Below are positions 34,562 to 44,971 of a stretch of DNA of 64,000 nt, piece after piece. The notes under the pieces are model-generated. The model was not told the origin of the DNA. It saw nothing but the letters and a program-made list of their open reading frames with translations, and did not search any database. Position 1 is the stretch's first letter; each line of letters opens with the position of its first letter. Origin of the DNA: Streptomyces sp. NBC_00258 (GTDB lineage: Bacteria; Actinomycetota; Actinomycetes; Streptomycetales; Streptomycetaceae); contig NZ_CP108081.1 of the NCBI RefSeq assembly GCF_036182465.1, positions 1-64,000 on the forward strand. Direction: 5' to 3'. The position numbers were made by a program, and so were the translations under genes.

Positions 34562-37500
34562 GGCCAGCCCGTACGCTGCCGCTGCGCCGGGCCCCGTTGG
34601 CCGGCGAGGCCCTGGACTCCTGGATCGAGGTGATGTCCGCCCAGTTGAGGGTGCCGATGGGCGAGTTGCTGGTCGCGCTGGGCCTGCGCCGGGAGGACGA
34701 ATCGCCGACGAACTGGGCGCCTTGGATGACGCAGCTGACGCCGCCCCAGGCCGAGCACATAGCCGTCGCTACCGCCATCCCGCCTGACTCTCTGCACACG
34801 ATGACGTTGCAGCAATTCGATCAGCGAGCCCTCGTCATCGACCGCGACCGGGGGCAGGTCAACGGATTGTTCATGTGGGGGCGCGGCGGCGGCAGCGGTT
34901 CGCGGTTCTGCCCGGACTGCCTGCGGGAGAGCGAGGGACGCTGGCCTCTGCTCTGGCGGCTCGGTTGGTCGTTCGCCTGTCTCACCCACCGCCGGCTGCT
35001 GGCGGACTTCTGCCCCAAGTGCGGCTCGCGGCACCGCAAACGCCCGCACCCCAGCCACCTCATTCCCACTCCCGGCCACTGCGACCATGTCAGCCGGTCG
35101 ACCGATCAGGCCCCACGGATCCGGTGCCTGCACCCGCTGGCCGATACCGAGACCATGCGCTTCGACGACGGGCACCCTGCGCTGCGGGCCCAGCAGGCGC
35201 TACTGGACGTCATCACCTCCGGTGTCGGCACTTTCGGCGTGTACGCCCACGATCCGCAGCTCGCCATGGCCGTGCTCGCCGACATGAGGGGCCTCGCTCG
35301 CCGCGTCCTGATCCACATGCCCGCGCCTCGCATGACGCGCCTGGTTCCCGAGGAACTCGTGGAGGCCCACTTTCGCGCCCGGGAGCACAACAGCGGCCTG
35401 ACGAGCACCCAGCGGCGTGCACCTCTCGATCCCGGTCGCGCGGCCCCGGCCTACGCGGAAACCACGGCTGCGGGAGCCGTCGCCGCCTGGAGCATCCTGG
35501 GACAGGCCGACTTCCGCCAGGCCGCTCCCCGGATGAGGGAACTCCTCGACGCCATCGTGGACCGCGGCTACTGGACCAGCCCCACGGTGACCCGGAATTG
35601 GGGCCGCCACAACAGCCCCGTGCTGGAGTCCGTGCATCTCAAGACCATCGCGCCGACCCTGTGGCCCAACGCCGCCCTTCGCTACCGCACCGCGCTGCCC
35701 GCCCCGTCGCTCCCGACCACCACGCCCTCGCAGCTGACCGCCCGCGCACGCAAGATCCCCGGCATCATCTGGCCGCTGTGGGCTGTACGCCTCAACCCCG
35801 TCCCGCAGGTCCGCGAGCACCTCGCCGCCGCGCTCTCGGCCAGCCTGCTGCTGGTGAACAGCCGCCTTGAACTGCCCGATGCGGTCAAGAAGGTCGGCAA
35901 CCTCATCAACCAGCCCAACTTGACGCACGTACTCCAGGCACTGCGCGACGACGCTCACTACGAGGGCATCCAACTCGCCCTGATCCAGATCGCCGCCTAC
36001 CTCGACAACCACAAGGTTCCGATCGACTACGGCCGCCGACGACGCCTGGACTACAGCACCTTGCTGCCCGAGAGCGAGTGGATCGCCCTGTGCCGGCGCA
36101 CCCTGACCGAGCCCGGAGCCGGCACCCGCTACCAGGTCGCCCGCTGTTACCTCTTCGAGAAGATCAGCGGCCTGCCCCACACCCGGATCCCCGACCCGCC
36201 GCGCGACAGCCAGAACTTCCGCAACAGCCGGGTCCGGTTCCCCTACGTCCTGACGCCCGAGGCGTCCGCCGAACTCGACCAGATCGGCAGGGCATTCCTC
36301 GACCGCAATCGGCTCAGCAACGAGCCCCTGACCTGGCAGCCACCCGCAGAACTACTGGACGAACTCGCCCTGCCCCGACCCGACCCCGGCGACATCGACC
36401 TTGCCGATCTTCACCGCCGCGTCCGCTCCGGGCAGACGAGCACCGGCATCGCCGACGACCTCGGAACCGATCTGCGCACGCTGCGCTACGTCCTTGACCA
36501 GCACCCTGTACCTGCGGCGAAGTCGACCGCCCACAGCATGGAGCGCGGCCTCAAGGGCCTGCACGCCGCCCGGCACATGATCTCCAAGGACCAGCTGGAA
36601 CGCTTCTACGTACAGCAGGACATGCCCTTCCGCACGATCCAACGCGAAACCGGCATCAACCGGAAGGCCCTGGCCGCGCTCGCCGACGAGTACGGCATTC
36701 CGAAGCGCAACCACCGGCCGTGCGGAACCCTGGACCGGGAATGGATCTACGAGCAGTACGTCGTGGGCCGCCGGACGCTGGAGGACATCGGCCGAGAGGT
36801 CGGCATGAGCGGATCATCCGTGGGGGCCCGCGTCCGCGAATACGGCATCGGGACACAGAACAACCGCCAGCCCTGGTACCCGCAGCACGACTTCACCTCA
36901 GCACCGGAGGCGATCCAGCCCACCCTGGGCAACTCCTACTCGATCTGTCGGCTTCGCCTCTTCATCCAGGTCGTCCGGTACTCCACCCTCATCGAGGCGT
37001 GCCAGACCCATGGCATCCACCCGTCGACCCTCACCATGCAGCTCAAGCGCCTGGAGACGGATCTCGGCGGCCCGCTGCTGATCCGCGCCAGCCGAGGTCG
37101 TCAACTCGAACTCACCGCTTTGGGCCGAGACGTCGTCGAAGCCGTCGAGGTCTGGGCCCGTACCCTGGCGGAACAGCCGCGGGAGACCTGGGCCCGGTCG
37201 GAGTGGCGCCCTCCACTGCCAGGACGCAAACGCAAGAGCCGGCACCCTGCTGAGGCGCCGGGCCTGGACCGTTTCCCCGCCCTTCTCCAGCCTGCGGTGC
37301 GAACGTTCGCCGGGCGCCGGCGGCTGCACCGGTTCCTGCAAGCCGCGAACTACCCCTCCCTGGCGGCGTACTGCCGCGAGGCGGGAATGTCTCCGTCCGC
37401 GCTGACTCCGCAGATTCAGCACCTGGAACGAGACCTCCAGGGGCAGCTCCTGATCCGCGGCCAGCACGGGCACCGGATGCGGCTCACCGACTTCGGTGAG

Positions 37501-37563
37501 AGGGTCCTGGCCGTCGCCCTGCCATACGCAGACCAACTCGGCGCGCGCAGCGACACCTACTGA
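34558..37563 (+). CDS. Giant TniQ/TnsD protein with LysR-type HTH pair
   Basis: The protein is 1001 residues. The N-terminal ~170 residues are a TniQ domain with paired Cys-x-x-Cys zinc motifs (FCPDCLRES near 117 and DFCPKCG near 152) and the SWIEVMSAQLRVPM helix. A long helical middle includes IIWPLWAVRL. Two simple HTH units follow near 690-760 (TIQRETGINRKALAALADEY and TLEDIGREVGMSGSSVGARV). Two LysR-type HTH domains end the protein near 800-850 and 920-970 (IHPSTLTMQLKRLETDLGGP and MSPSALTPQIQHLERDLQGQ). TniQ/TnsD proteins choose the attachment site, so this one probably reads DNA with up to four HTH units. It is intact although its partners are broken. Confidence 0.8.
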   Translation: MRPARTLPLRRAPLAGEALDSWIEVMSAQLRVPMGELLVALGLRREDESPTNWAPWMTQLTPPQAEHIAVATAIPPDSLHTMTLQQFDQRALVIDRDRGQVNGLFMWGRGGGSGSRFCPDCLRESEGRWPLLWRLGWSFACLTHRRLLADFCPKCGSRHRKRPHPSHLIPTPGHCDHVSRSTDQAPRIRCLHPLADTETMRFDDGHPALRAQQALLDVITSGVGTFGVYAHDPQLAMAVLADMRGLARRVLIHMPAPRMTRLVPEELVEAHFRAREHNSGLTSTQRRAPLDPGRAAPAYAETTAAGAVAAWSILGQADFRQAAPRMRELLDAIVDRGYWTSPTVTRNWGRHNSPVLESVHLKTIAPTLWPNAALRYRTALPAPSLPTTTPSQLTARARKIPGIIWPLWAVRLNPVPQVREHLAAALSASLLLVNSRLELPDAVKKVGNLINQPNLTHVLQALRDDAHYEGIQLALIQIAAYLDNHKVPIDYGRRRRLDYSTLLPESEWIALCRRTLTEPGAGTRYQVARCYLFEKISGLPHTRIPDPPRDSQNFRNSRVRFPYVLTPEASAELDQIGRAFLDRNRLSNEPLTWQPPAELLDELALPRPDPGDIDLADLHRRVRSGQTSTGIADDLGTDLRTLRYVLDQHPVPAAKSTAHSMERGLKGLHAARHMISKDQLERFYVQQDMPFRTIQRETGINRKALAALADEYGIPKRNHRPCGTLDREWIYEQYVVGRRTLEDIGREVGMSGSSVGARVREYGIGTQNNRQPWYPQHDFTSAPEAIQPTLGNSYSICRLRLFIQVVRYSTLIEACQTHGIHPSTLTMQLKRLETDLGGPLLIRASRGRQLELTALGRDVVEAVEVWARTLAEQPRETWARSEWRPPLPGRKRKSRHPAEAPGLDRFPALLQPAVRTFAGRRRLHRFLQAANYPSLAAYCREAGMSPSALTPQIQHLERDLQGQLLIRGQHGHRMRLTDFGERVLAVALPYADQLGARSDTY

Positions 37564-37728
37564 CTGTCGCTGAACGTCAGGGCCTGGTCGGCGCCGAGCT
37601 CGCCAACGCGGGCCATGAACCCTGCGGACGTCCGTCGGGAGGAACCGCCGCCGAAGCCAGCGGTGTGCCTTCGGTGACGGGCTCGTTCCCCGGTTCGGCT
37701 GGCTGGTGGTGTGCCGGGTGACGGGTCG

Positions 37729-38679
37729 TCATCCGGTGTTGCGTGGGGGCGGGATCGGTGGTGGCGTGGGCGTCAGGTGGTGGGTCAGGGTGTCGCCGGT
37801 TTCGGGGGCGAGGCGGCCGGTGGGGTCGAGGCCGAGGTGGTCGGCGAGGTCGCGGATGTGGAGGCGGGTGCTGGCTTCCAGGAGGAGAGCGTAGGTGTCG
37901 GTTGCGGTACGGGTGCGTACCCAGCCAGTGAGGGTGAGTGTGGCGGTGATGAGTGCGGCGGGCCACCACCAGACGGTGAGGGGGAGGTAGAGCAGGGCCC
38001 AGGCGGTCAGGGCGGTGGCGCGAGTGAGGTTCTGGCGGGCGGTGGTGATCTGGGTGCGGACCTCCTCGGGCAGGATCAGCCACAGATGCGGCCAGAGGGT
38101 CGCCAGGACGAGGTGGTGATCGCGATCCAGACGGACGGCTACCGCGTTGATGCGGTCCCCGCTCCAGGTGGGGCGCTCAGGTTTCTCGGGGGCGATGCGG
38201 GTCACGGCGCGTTCGGCGGCGTGCCGCGTGACGGGGTCCGGACGTTGGCCGCGGGCCAGGGCTTGGGCGTCCTGCTCGCGGTGATGGTGCCAGGTGCGAG
38301 CTGCTTCGGTCCAGCGGCCGTGCCGTCGAGCGGTTTGCTTGGCAGCAAGCTGGCGGAGCGGGGGTGGCCAGGTGGGCCAGTCGGCGGCCAGGCAGAGCCG
38401 TTCGGTCAGTGAACCGAGGGCTTGTGCGGCCAGTCCGGTCGCGGCGGCGCCAGCCAGTATCGCGGCCAGCAGTACCACTTGACCGCCCACGGTGCTCGTG
38501 GCGGGGTGTCTGGCCCAGGTCGTGATCTGGTGGGTGAGGCGGGGCAGCTCGAAGGGGTGTGTGTGGCCCAGGGTGTGGGCGGTGGCGGCGACGGCGAGAT
38601 AGAGGGCGCCGGGCAGAACCAGCAAGGACAGCCACCGCTCGGCGAGTTTGGTGCCCAGTTGGGATAGCAGGACGCCCAC
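37729..38679 (-). CDS. Membrane protein of CHAT-associated module
   Basis: The protein is 316 residues from GTG 38679. About five hydrophobic helices are visible (LLVLPGALYLAVAATAHTLG, GQVVLLAAILAGAAATGLAA, LTAWALLYLPLTVWWWPAAL). A cytosolic loop of ~130 charged residues lies between helices two and three. It follows the small frameshifted gene by three bases and is divergent from the CHAT/TPR gene. This trio recurs in streptomycetes as far as I remember. It may be the membrane effector of a conflict system; that is inference. Confidence 0.65.
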   Translation of the reverse strand: MGVLLSQLGTKLAERWLSLLVLPGALYLAVAATAHTLGHTHPFELPRLTHQITTWARHPATSTVGGQVVLLAAILAGAAATGLAAQALGSLTERLCLAADWPTWPPPLRQLAAKQTARRHGRWTEAARTWHHHREQDAQALARGQRPDPVTRHAAERAVTRIAPEKPERPTWSGDRINAVAVRLDRDHHLVLATLWPHLWLILPEEVRTQITTARQNLTRATALTAWALLYLPLTVWWWPAALITATLTLTGWVRTRTATDTYALLLEASTRLHIRDLADHLGLDPTGRLAPETGDTLTHHLTPTPPPIPPPRNTG

Positions 38680-38682
38680 CAG

Positions 38683-39101
38683 CTACAGCCGTTCCCGGCG
38701 CAGAATGGTGCTGCTGATCGCGCACTGCGGCACCGAGGAGGTGGCCTGGGGCCACCAGTAGCGCGCACAGCGGCCTCCCGGACACAGATACACCAACTCG
38801 GCACGGATATTGGGGATCCCGGTATTGCTGATCCCGGCTGGCTGGATACCACGGGTGGAGCCTGTGTGATCGGTGTAGCCGTCCAGCCCCAGGGGGTCGC
38901 AGCTGGCCTGCAGGACCGCGTGCAGCACGGAGAGCGTGCCCGCGACGTCCCGTCCCGTGCGGCGTCCAGCACCCGCTCCACCGGGCCCTCGTCCCCGCCC
39001 AGCCCGCGGCGCAGATCTGCGCGGATCTCCTCCAGGTGCGCGCACACCGTGGCCAGTCTCTGCGCCAGGTCCGGCCCTTCCGCCTCGCCCTCGTCGGCCA
39101 T
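38683..39101 (-). pseudogene. Small CHAT-module protein with a frameshift
   Basis: ATG 39101 follows GGGAGGGAAG. The first ~50 residues read LAQRLATVCAHLEEIRADLR then GGDEGPVERVLDAARDG. At about 38945 the sensible reading moves by one base into DVAGTLSVLHAVLQASCDPL, GYTDHTGSTRGIQPAG and VYLCPGGRCARYWWPQ, ending at 38683. The joined product would be ~138 residues with a helical front and a Cys-containing module at the end. A single missing base in GGACGGGACG explains the shift. It may be a true lesion or a base-calling error. Confidence 0.6.
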
Positions 39102-39257
39102 GGCTTCCCTCCCTGCCTGTTCTCGCCACCGGCTTGGACCCGGCCAACTACGCTGTTGCGGCGTAGGGTTGGTCGGCACCACGAGGGTACGCGGAGCTTT
39201 CCCCGCGACTCCTGGGTGGGCATGCCACGAGGCGCATGGTGGACGTCGGGGGTCGGG

Positions 39258-42200
39258 GTGCTAGAGGAACGGCTGGCTGCTGCGGTGTGGGCGCGGCTGC
39301 GGCGGATCGCCGACACCGGCGATCCTTCTCCGGCATTGGAACCCCAGGCCCTCACCGAGGCCCGACAGCTCACCAAACTCCTCCGCACCAACAACGGCGA
39401 TTTGAGCGACGTAACAGCCTGGTACGTACTCGGCTGGCTGCACTTCCACCGGTACACAGCGCTCCCTGACGGTCAAGGCGGTGCGGACCTGGACGCCGCG
39501 GCGGAAGCGTTCATGCCCTGCTTCATCGCTGGCGCCAGCGATCTGCCCGAAGCCCTCCTGCTGCGGCTCGCCGACACCGCAGAACCGCACGCCGTCAGCC
39601 TGCTCCAGCAGGCACTTGAATCCGCCGACCCGGTTATCTTCCTCGGCAGTGCACCTGTGGCAGCAGATTGAGCATGCCACGCCCGCCGACCACCCGAACC
39701 GGGCGGAGTACCTGAACTACCTGGGGAACGCGCTGCAGGCCCGGTTCGAACGGACCGGGGACCTGTCGGACCTGGACCAGGCCATCGCCACCCGACAGGA
39801 AGCCGTACAAACCACGCCCGCCGACCACCCCAACGAAGACCTGTACCTGCACAACCTGGGGCTTGCGCTGGGGGCCCGGTTCAGACGGACCGAGGACCTG
39901 TTGGACCTGAACCAGGCCATCGACCATCTCCAGGCCGCGATCCGGGCCACACCCGCCGACCACCCCAAGCGAGCGGGGCGCCTGTTCCACCTCGGGAACG
40001 ATCTGAGGAACAGGTTCGAGCGGACCGGGACTCAGTCGGACCTAGACCAGGCCATCGACCGTCTCCGGGCCGCGGTCGGGACCACGCCCGCCGACCACCC
40101 CGGCCGAGCGGCGTTCCTCAACAATCTCGGGGGCACGCTGCGGGTCCGATTCGACCGGACCGGGGGCCTATCAGACCTGGACCAGGCCATCGACTGCCTC
40201 CAGTCCGCAGTCCAGGCCACGCCTACCGGCCACCCCAACCGAGTCATGTACCTGCACAGCCTGGGGCGTGCGCTGGCAACCCGGTTCCAGCGTACAGAGA
40301 ATCTGGCCGACCTCGACCAGGCCATCACCATTCGACAGCAAGCCGTAAACGTCACCCCCGCCGACCACCCCAACCGAGCTGCGTACCTGAACTACCTCGG
40401 GACCACACTGGGGGACCGGTTCGAGCGGACCGGAGTCCTATCGGACCTGGACCAGTCCATCGACTGCCTCCAGTCCGCAGTCCAGGCCGCGCCTGCCGGT
40501 GCCCCTAACCGAGCCATGTACCTGTCCAATCTGGGGTTTGCGCTGCGGGTTCGGTTCGAGCAGGTGGGGGATCTGGCGGACCTGGAGCAGGCTGTGGCCA
40601 CCGGGCAGGGAGCCGTAAACGCCTCGCCCGCCGATGACCCGGGCCGTGTGGGGCACCTGTTCAATCTGGGGGGCACGCTGCAGGTTCGGTTTGGGCGTAC
40701 GGGGGATCCAGCGGATCTGGACCAAGCCGTCACTATCGGACAAGAAGCCGTACACGCCACGCCCGCCGACCACCCGGATCGAATGGGGTACCTGAACAAT
40801 TTGGGGATTGCGTTGCGGGACCGATTCGGGCATACGGGGGATCTGACGGATCTGGACCAGGCCGTCGATCATCTCCAGGCCGCGGTCCGCGCCACGCCCG
40901 CCGGCCGCCCCGACCGAGCAGCGTCACTGTCCAGCCTGGGGCTTGCGCTGGGAGCCCGGTTCCGGCGGACGGGGGATCTGGCGGATCTGGACCAGGCCGT
41001 CACCATCGGACAGGAAGCCGTACACGCCACGCCCGCCGACCACCCCGGCCGATCGGGGTACCTGACCAACCTGGGGGCCGCGCTGCAAGGCCGGTTCGGG
41101 CGGACGGGGGATCTGGCGGACCTGGACCGAGCCATCAACCGTCTCCAGGCCGCAGTCCGCGCCACGTCGGCCGACCACCCTGACCGCGCTAGGTACCTAG
41201 CCAACCTGGGGGCCGCGCTGCAAGGCCGGTTCGGGCAGACGGGGGATCTGACGGACGTGGACCAGGCCATCGATCATCTCCAGGCCGCGGTCCGCGCCAC
41301 GCCCGCGGGTCACCCCGACCGAGCAGCGTGCCTCAACAACCTGGGGCTCGCGTTGCGGGACCGGTTCCGGCGGGCAGGGGACCAGGCGGACCTGGACGCG
41401 GCGGCATCCGCCTTGACCGGGGCGTGGGGTGTGGATTCGGCGGCGCCTTCGACCCGTATTGGAGCGGCGTGGGTGCTAGCCGGGCTCGTCTCACGATCTG
41501 AGGCGGGCCGGGCAGCGGATGCGGGGGAAGACGCGGTGCGGCTGCTGCCTGAGGTGACCCTGCGCCAGCTGGGGCGGGGCGACCAGCAGCATGCGCTCGG
41601 CGATTTCGCCGGACTGGCCGGGGATGCCGCAGCGCTGGCTCTCGCTGACTCCCGCGGGACCCGGAAGGAACGCGCAACCCGCGCGCTGCGGCTGCTAGAG
41701 GCCGGGCGGGCGGTGCTGCTCAGCCAAGCACTGGATACCCGCAGCGATCTCACCGACCTCAACCGGCAGCGCCCCGACCTCGCCGCACGGTTCGTCCAGT
41801 TGCGCGACCAACTCGACCAACCCACCACCCCCGCCGACGGGAGTGGTGAGACGGACACCCTCACGGTGCGGCAGGATCGCGCCGTACACGACCGGCACCG
41901 ACTGGCCCGCGAGTTCGCCCAGACCCTGGTGGAGATCCGCGACCTGGATGACTTCGCCTCCTTCGCCCTCCCGCCCACCACCCAGGAACTTCTCACCCAG
42001 GCGGAACAAGGCCCCGTCGTGGTATTCAACACCAGCGGCTACCGCAGCGACGCCCTGCTGCTCACCACGGCTGGCATCACCTACCTGGAGCTCCCCAAAC
42101 TCACCACCGACGCCCTGGCCGAGAAGGCAACCTCCTTCCAGCAGGCGCTGCACACCGCCACCACGGACCGGGACAAAACCCAGCGGCGGCAGGCACAGGA

Positions 42201-43158
42201 CGTCATCACCCAGGTCCTGCAATGGCTGTGGGATACCGCGGCCGGACCCGTCCTGGACACGCTGGGCCACCACCGCCAGCCGCCGGCAGACGCCGAATGG
42301 CCGCGGATGTGGTGGGCACCGGGCGGACTGTTGGGACTGCTGCCCCTGCATGCTGCCGGCTACCACACCGACCCCGCCGACGACCCGCACCGGCGCACCG
42401 TCATGGACCGGGTCATCTCGTCCCACACCCCCACCGTCCGCGCCCTCCGTTACGCCCGCCAGCGCACCCGGGAAAACGTCCCGCACCCGGATACGCCCGT
42501 CCAAGGGCTGGTCGTCGCGATGCCCACCACCCCAGGCCTCCCCCGTCACGGCCGCCTGGGCCACGTCAGTGCCGAGGCCGAGATGCTGCGCCGCCACCTA
42601 CCGCGCACCGTACTGCTGCGCGAACCCGACCCCGATGGCCAACCGGCCAACTCGCCGCCGAGCACGCCGACCAAAGCAGCCGTCCTAGACCACCTGTCCC
42701 ATTGCCCGATCGCTCATTTCGCCAGCCACCCCACCGACCCCTCCCAGAGCCTGCTGCTGCTCCACGACCATCAAAGCGACCCCCTCACCGTCGCCAGCCT
42801 CACCCCCGTCCGCCTCGACCATGCCCAGCTGGCCTACCTATCTGCCTGCCGCACCGCGGCCATCGACACCGCTAACTTGGCCGACGAGGCCATCCATCTG
42901 ACCTCTGCTTTCCAGCTGGCCGGCTTCCCCCACGTCGTCGGCACCCTGTGGGAGATCGACGACCAGATCGCCGTCACCGTCGCCGACAGCTTCTACACCC
43001 ACCTGCGCACCCCTGACGGAACCATCGACACCAGCCGGGCAGCCCAGGCGCTGCACCAGGCCGTGCGCGGCGTACGTGACGGCCACGACCTGCCCGGCCA
43101 GCTCGACCGGACCCGGACCCCCTTCCTGTGGGCCGCCTACCTCCACGCCGGCGCCTGA
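39258..43158 (+). pseudogene. TPR-CHAT protease with a frameshift near 39640
   Basis: GTG 39258 opens an N-terminal helical region (RLAAAVWARLRRIADTGDPS, then ALESADPVIFL) that stops at 39671. The continuing protein is in a neighbouring frame from ~39640 (AVHLWQQIEHATPADHPNR) to 43158. It carries thirteen 45-residue TPR-type repeats built on YLNNLGxALxxRFxRTGDLxDLDQAI, encoded by ~135-base DNA repeats, then a linker and a C-terminal CHAT caspase-like domain. The likely catalytic His is in AHFASHPTD and the Cys in AYLSACRTA. CHAT-TPR proteins are activated proteases in bacterial conflict systems. One indel separates the two parts; otherwise it is intact. Confidence 0.75.
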
Positions 43159-43491
43159 CACGAACCCCGGCCCCCCCCGAGGAGTCACACTTCTCATGGC
43201 CGCCCAGATATTCCGTTCGGCCGGATCACGGATGAACCACCGGCCCAGCACATGGCATATATGTCGGCAGCGGATGTCAAGGGACAAGGTCGTGAGACAG
43301 AAGTGTCGTGTCCTCCAATTGAGACGGTCGGAAAAGCCCAGGCCGCTACATCGGAACGGGACATTCCGAATGCAGGCCTACAAACGGCGCAACCAGAGAC
43401 TGCTTCAAGCCGGTTGACAGATACAGAGGCACCCCGGGTCTGATGGAGGCTCCGGACTGTCCCGAGTTGGGTGGAGTCGAGTTACTTGGTT
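43159..43491. other. Intergenic stretch, nothing recognised
   Basis: This region follows the CHAT gene. The bases around 43441-43463 (TGATGGAGGCTCCGGACTGT) may be the terminal repeat of the IS3-type relic that follows. No gene is seen. Confidence 0.35.
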
Positions 43492-43625
43492 TCACGCTAC
43501 CGGCGGGGAACGGAGTTCGTACTCCACCGGACCGAGCATGCCCAGCGCGGAGTGCCTGCGCTGTCGGATATGGAAGATTTCCAGGTACTCGAAGAGCGTG
43601 GTGGAGGTCCAACGCGAGCAAGTGC
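43492..43625 (-). pseudogene. IS3-type transposase C-terminal fragment
   Basis: The minus strand reads STTLFEYLEIFHIRQRRHSA then LGMLGPVEYELRSP before a TGA at 43492. This is the end of an integrase-core transposase of the IS3 group (the usual NxxRRHSALGYLSPxEYE). It is cut off at ~43625 where an ISAzo13 piece on the opposite strand begins, so two elements have been joined here. Confidence 0.7.
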
Positions 43626-43932
43626 TCCGCACGCGCCGCAGTCACGAGCGCATGGTCGCCCCCGGCGCAGGCGCCAAAGCCAAGCTCACCCAGCCGACCG
43701 GGTCCTGGCCACCGTGCTCCACCTGCGCAAACTCGCCACCATGGACCTCCTCGGGCAACTCTTCGGCGTCACCGCCATGACCATCAACCGAGCGAAACAG
43801 GAAGTCCGCCCACTCCTGGAAACACACGGCCACCACGTCGACACCTCAACCGCCCGCTTCCACACACCAGCCGACGTCGCGACGTTCCTCGCTTCCAACC
43901 CCACCCCAACCAAGGTCAAAAAAACGAGTTAA
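43626..43932 (+). pseudogene. ISAzo13-type transposase C-terminal fragment
   Basis: The frame reads GAGAKAKLTQPT, then LHLRKLATMDLLGQLFGVTA, MTINRAKQEVRPLLETHG and ADVATFLASNPTPTKVKK, ending at 43932. It is clearly homologous to the tail of the larger ISAzo13 element at 48150-48420 (LAQLFAVSKDTIRHTTSEIR). It is a stray 3' end without its catalytic part. Confidence 0.65.
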
Positions 43933-44223
43933 AGATCTGCACGCCCTTAAGCGCCATGCTCCTAGCCTCTGTCTCGCCTTCAGTACTCCGGGCGCTCGCC
44001 TGTCCGCTCCCGATCAGCTGGCCGCAGGATCCGGGACCCCATTCGAAGGACCTGATTGTGGGTCAGGCGCCTTGAACGTGAAGAGTGGGCCCCCGATCGG
44101 GTTCACCCAAATGGAATTTTGAATTCCACCCTCAAGTCCTACTCAAATCCTTTGTTTTTTGCTACGCGAACCCATACCTTGATCCCCGACCGCAAATCTG
44201 TAGAACTAAAAGGGGGAATTCGC
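43933..44223. promoter_or_regulatory. AT-rich upstream region of secreted-protein gene
   Basis: No gene is present. Bases ~44100-44210 are much more AT-rich than the window average (AATTTTGAATTCC, then TTTGTTTTTTGC) and should hold the promoter of the gene at 44224. I cannot fix the -35 and -10 boxes. Confidence 0.35.
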
Positions 44224-44757
44224 ATGTCCATGCGTAATCGCCAGAACATTCGGATGCGGACATTGCAGGCTGCGTTGGGGTCGCTGACCGCAGTGGCGCT
44301 CATGGCCGGTATCCCTGCCACGGCGCACGCTGGTGAGGCAGGTACCGATCTCGCCGCTGTCGATGGGGAGGTTGCCAACCCTGCCTTGTTCGCGGAGTTC
44401 GACGCCGACTTCGAGAGGATCGAAGTCGATGCCGATGAGATCGACGCCAGCGCCGGAGCCGATGCAGCGATCGCTGCGAGCGGGGTCTGGAAGCGTTATA
44501 GCTGGAAGTGCAGCTCGTCGACGAAGAAGTTCAATATATCCATCGGGTACCGGGGCCCGGCGAGCCAGACGATCTACTTCAACAATCACTGCAGCCAGAA
44601 GCGCAGCGTGCGGACTTATTACAGAGGCCAGGAGCCCGGCGGTGAGCCGATCCAGGGATCCTATTGCACTATGACGGTAAATCCGGAGACCAAGGATAAG
44701 AAGAAGTTTCTGCCGTCAAACAATTTCCCCTGGTATAAGGCCACGTCGAACTGCTGA
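44224..44757 (+). CDS. Secreted basic protein, uncharacterised
   Basis: The protein is 177 residues from ATG 44224, following AAAAGGGGGAATTCGC. A signal peptide is clear (LQAALGSLTAVALMAGIPAT, cleavage after AHA). An acidic pro-like stretch follows (FAEFDADFERIEVDADEIDA), then a basic C-terminal domain with four or five cysteines (RYSWKCSSSTKKFNISIGYR, then YFNNHCSQKRSVRTYYRG). The acidic region before a basic, disulfide-rich domain recalls secreted toxins or antimicrobial proteins held inactive, but I cannot name a family. Codon use is less GC-biased than its neighbours, hinting at acquisition. Confidence 0.75.
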   Translation: MSMRNRQNIRMRTLQAALGSLTAVALMAGIPATAHAGEAGTDLAAVDGEVANPALFAEFDADFERIEVDADEIDASAGADAAIAASGVWKRYSWKCSSSTKKFNISIGYRGPASQTIYFNNHCSQKRSVRTYYRGQEPGGEPIQGSYCTMTVNPETKDKKKFLPSNNFPWYKATSNC

Positions 44758-44770
44758 CCTGGCTGCTATT

Positions 44771-44806
44771 CTGGCCGCCCTGATAGTGCGACGCCGGGGC
44801 GGCCAG
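44771..44806. terminator. Terminator between convergent genes
   Basis: CTGGCCGCCC pairs with GGGCGGCCAG over a 16-base loop. It lies 14 bases after the secreted-protein stop and just before the stop of the convergent small membrane-protein gene. Confidence 0.65.
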
Positions 44807-44824
44807 AAGCATTTCTGCATGACC

Positions 44825-44971
44825 TCAGGTCAAGGCGGGTAGTACCAATTGCAGGCCAATCCAAACCCCAACAATCAGCGCAAGGATAAGCAGAAGCCCG
44901 AGGAAGGGACGATTGAGCACCTTCGAAATGAACCTTTTTGTGCCGCTCTGGGTGCCGATACGTTTACTCAT
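44825..44971 (-). CDS. 48-residue single-span membrane protein
   Basis: ATG 44971 follows GGTGGTGAC. The product has a basic N-terminus (MSKRIGTQSGTKRFISKVLN), then one strong membrane helix (PFLGLLLILALIVGVWIGLQ) and a short tail. The positive-inside charge pattern and the good start support a real gene. It converges with the secreted-protein gene. It could be a small toxin, a membrane regulator or an immunity peptide. Confidence 0.55.
   Translation of the reverse strand: MSKRIGTQSGTKRFISKVLNRPFLGLLLILALIVGVWIGLQLVLPALT

Noticed and set aside
39690..41400. Regular ~135-base repeats considered as a CRISPR or satellite array.
   Set aside because: They stay in one reading frame, encode 45-residue TPR units and have no spacers.
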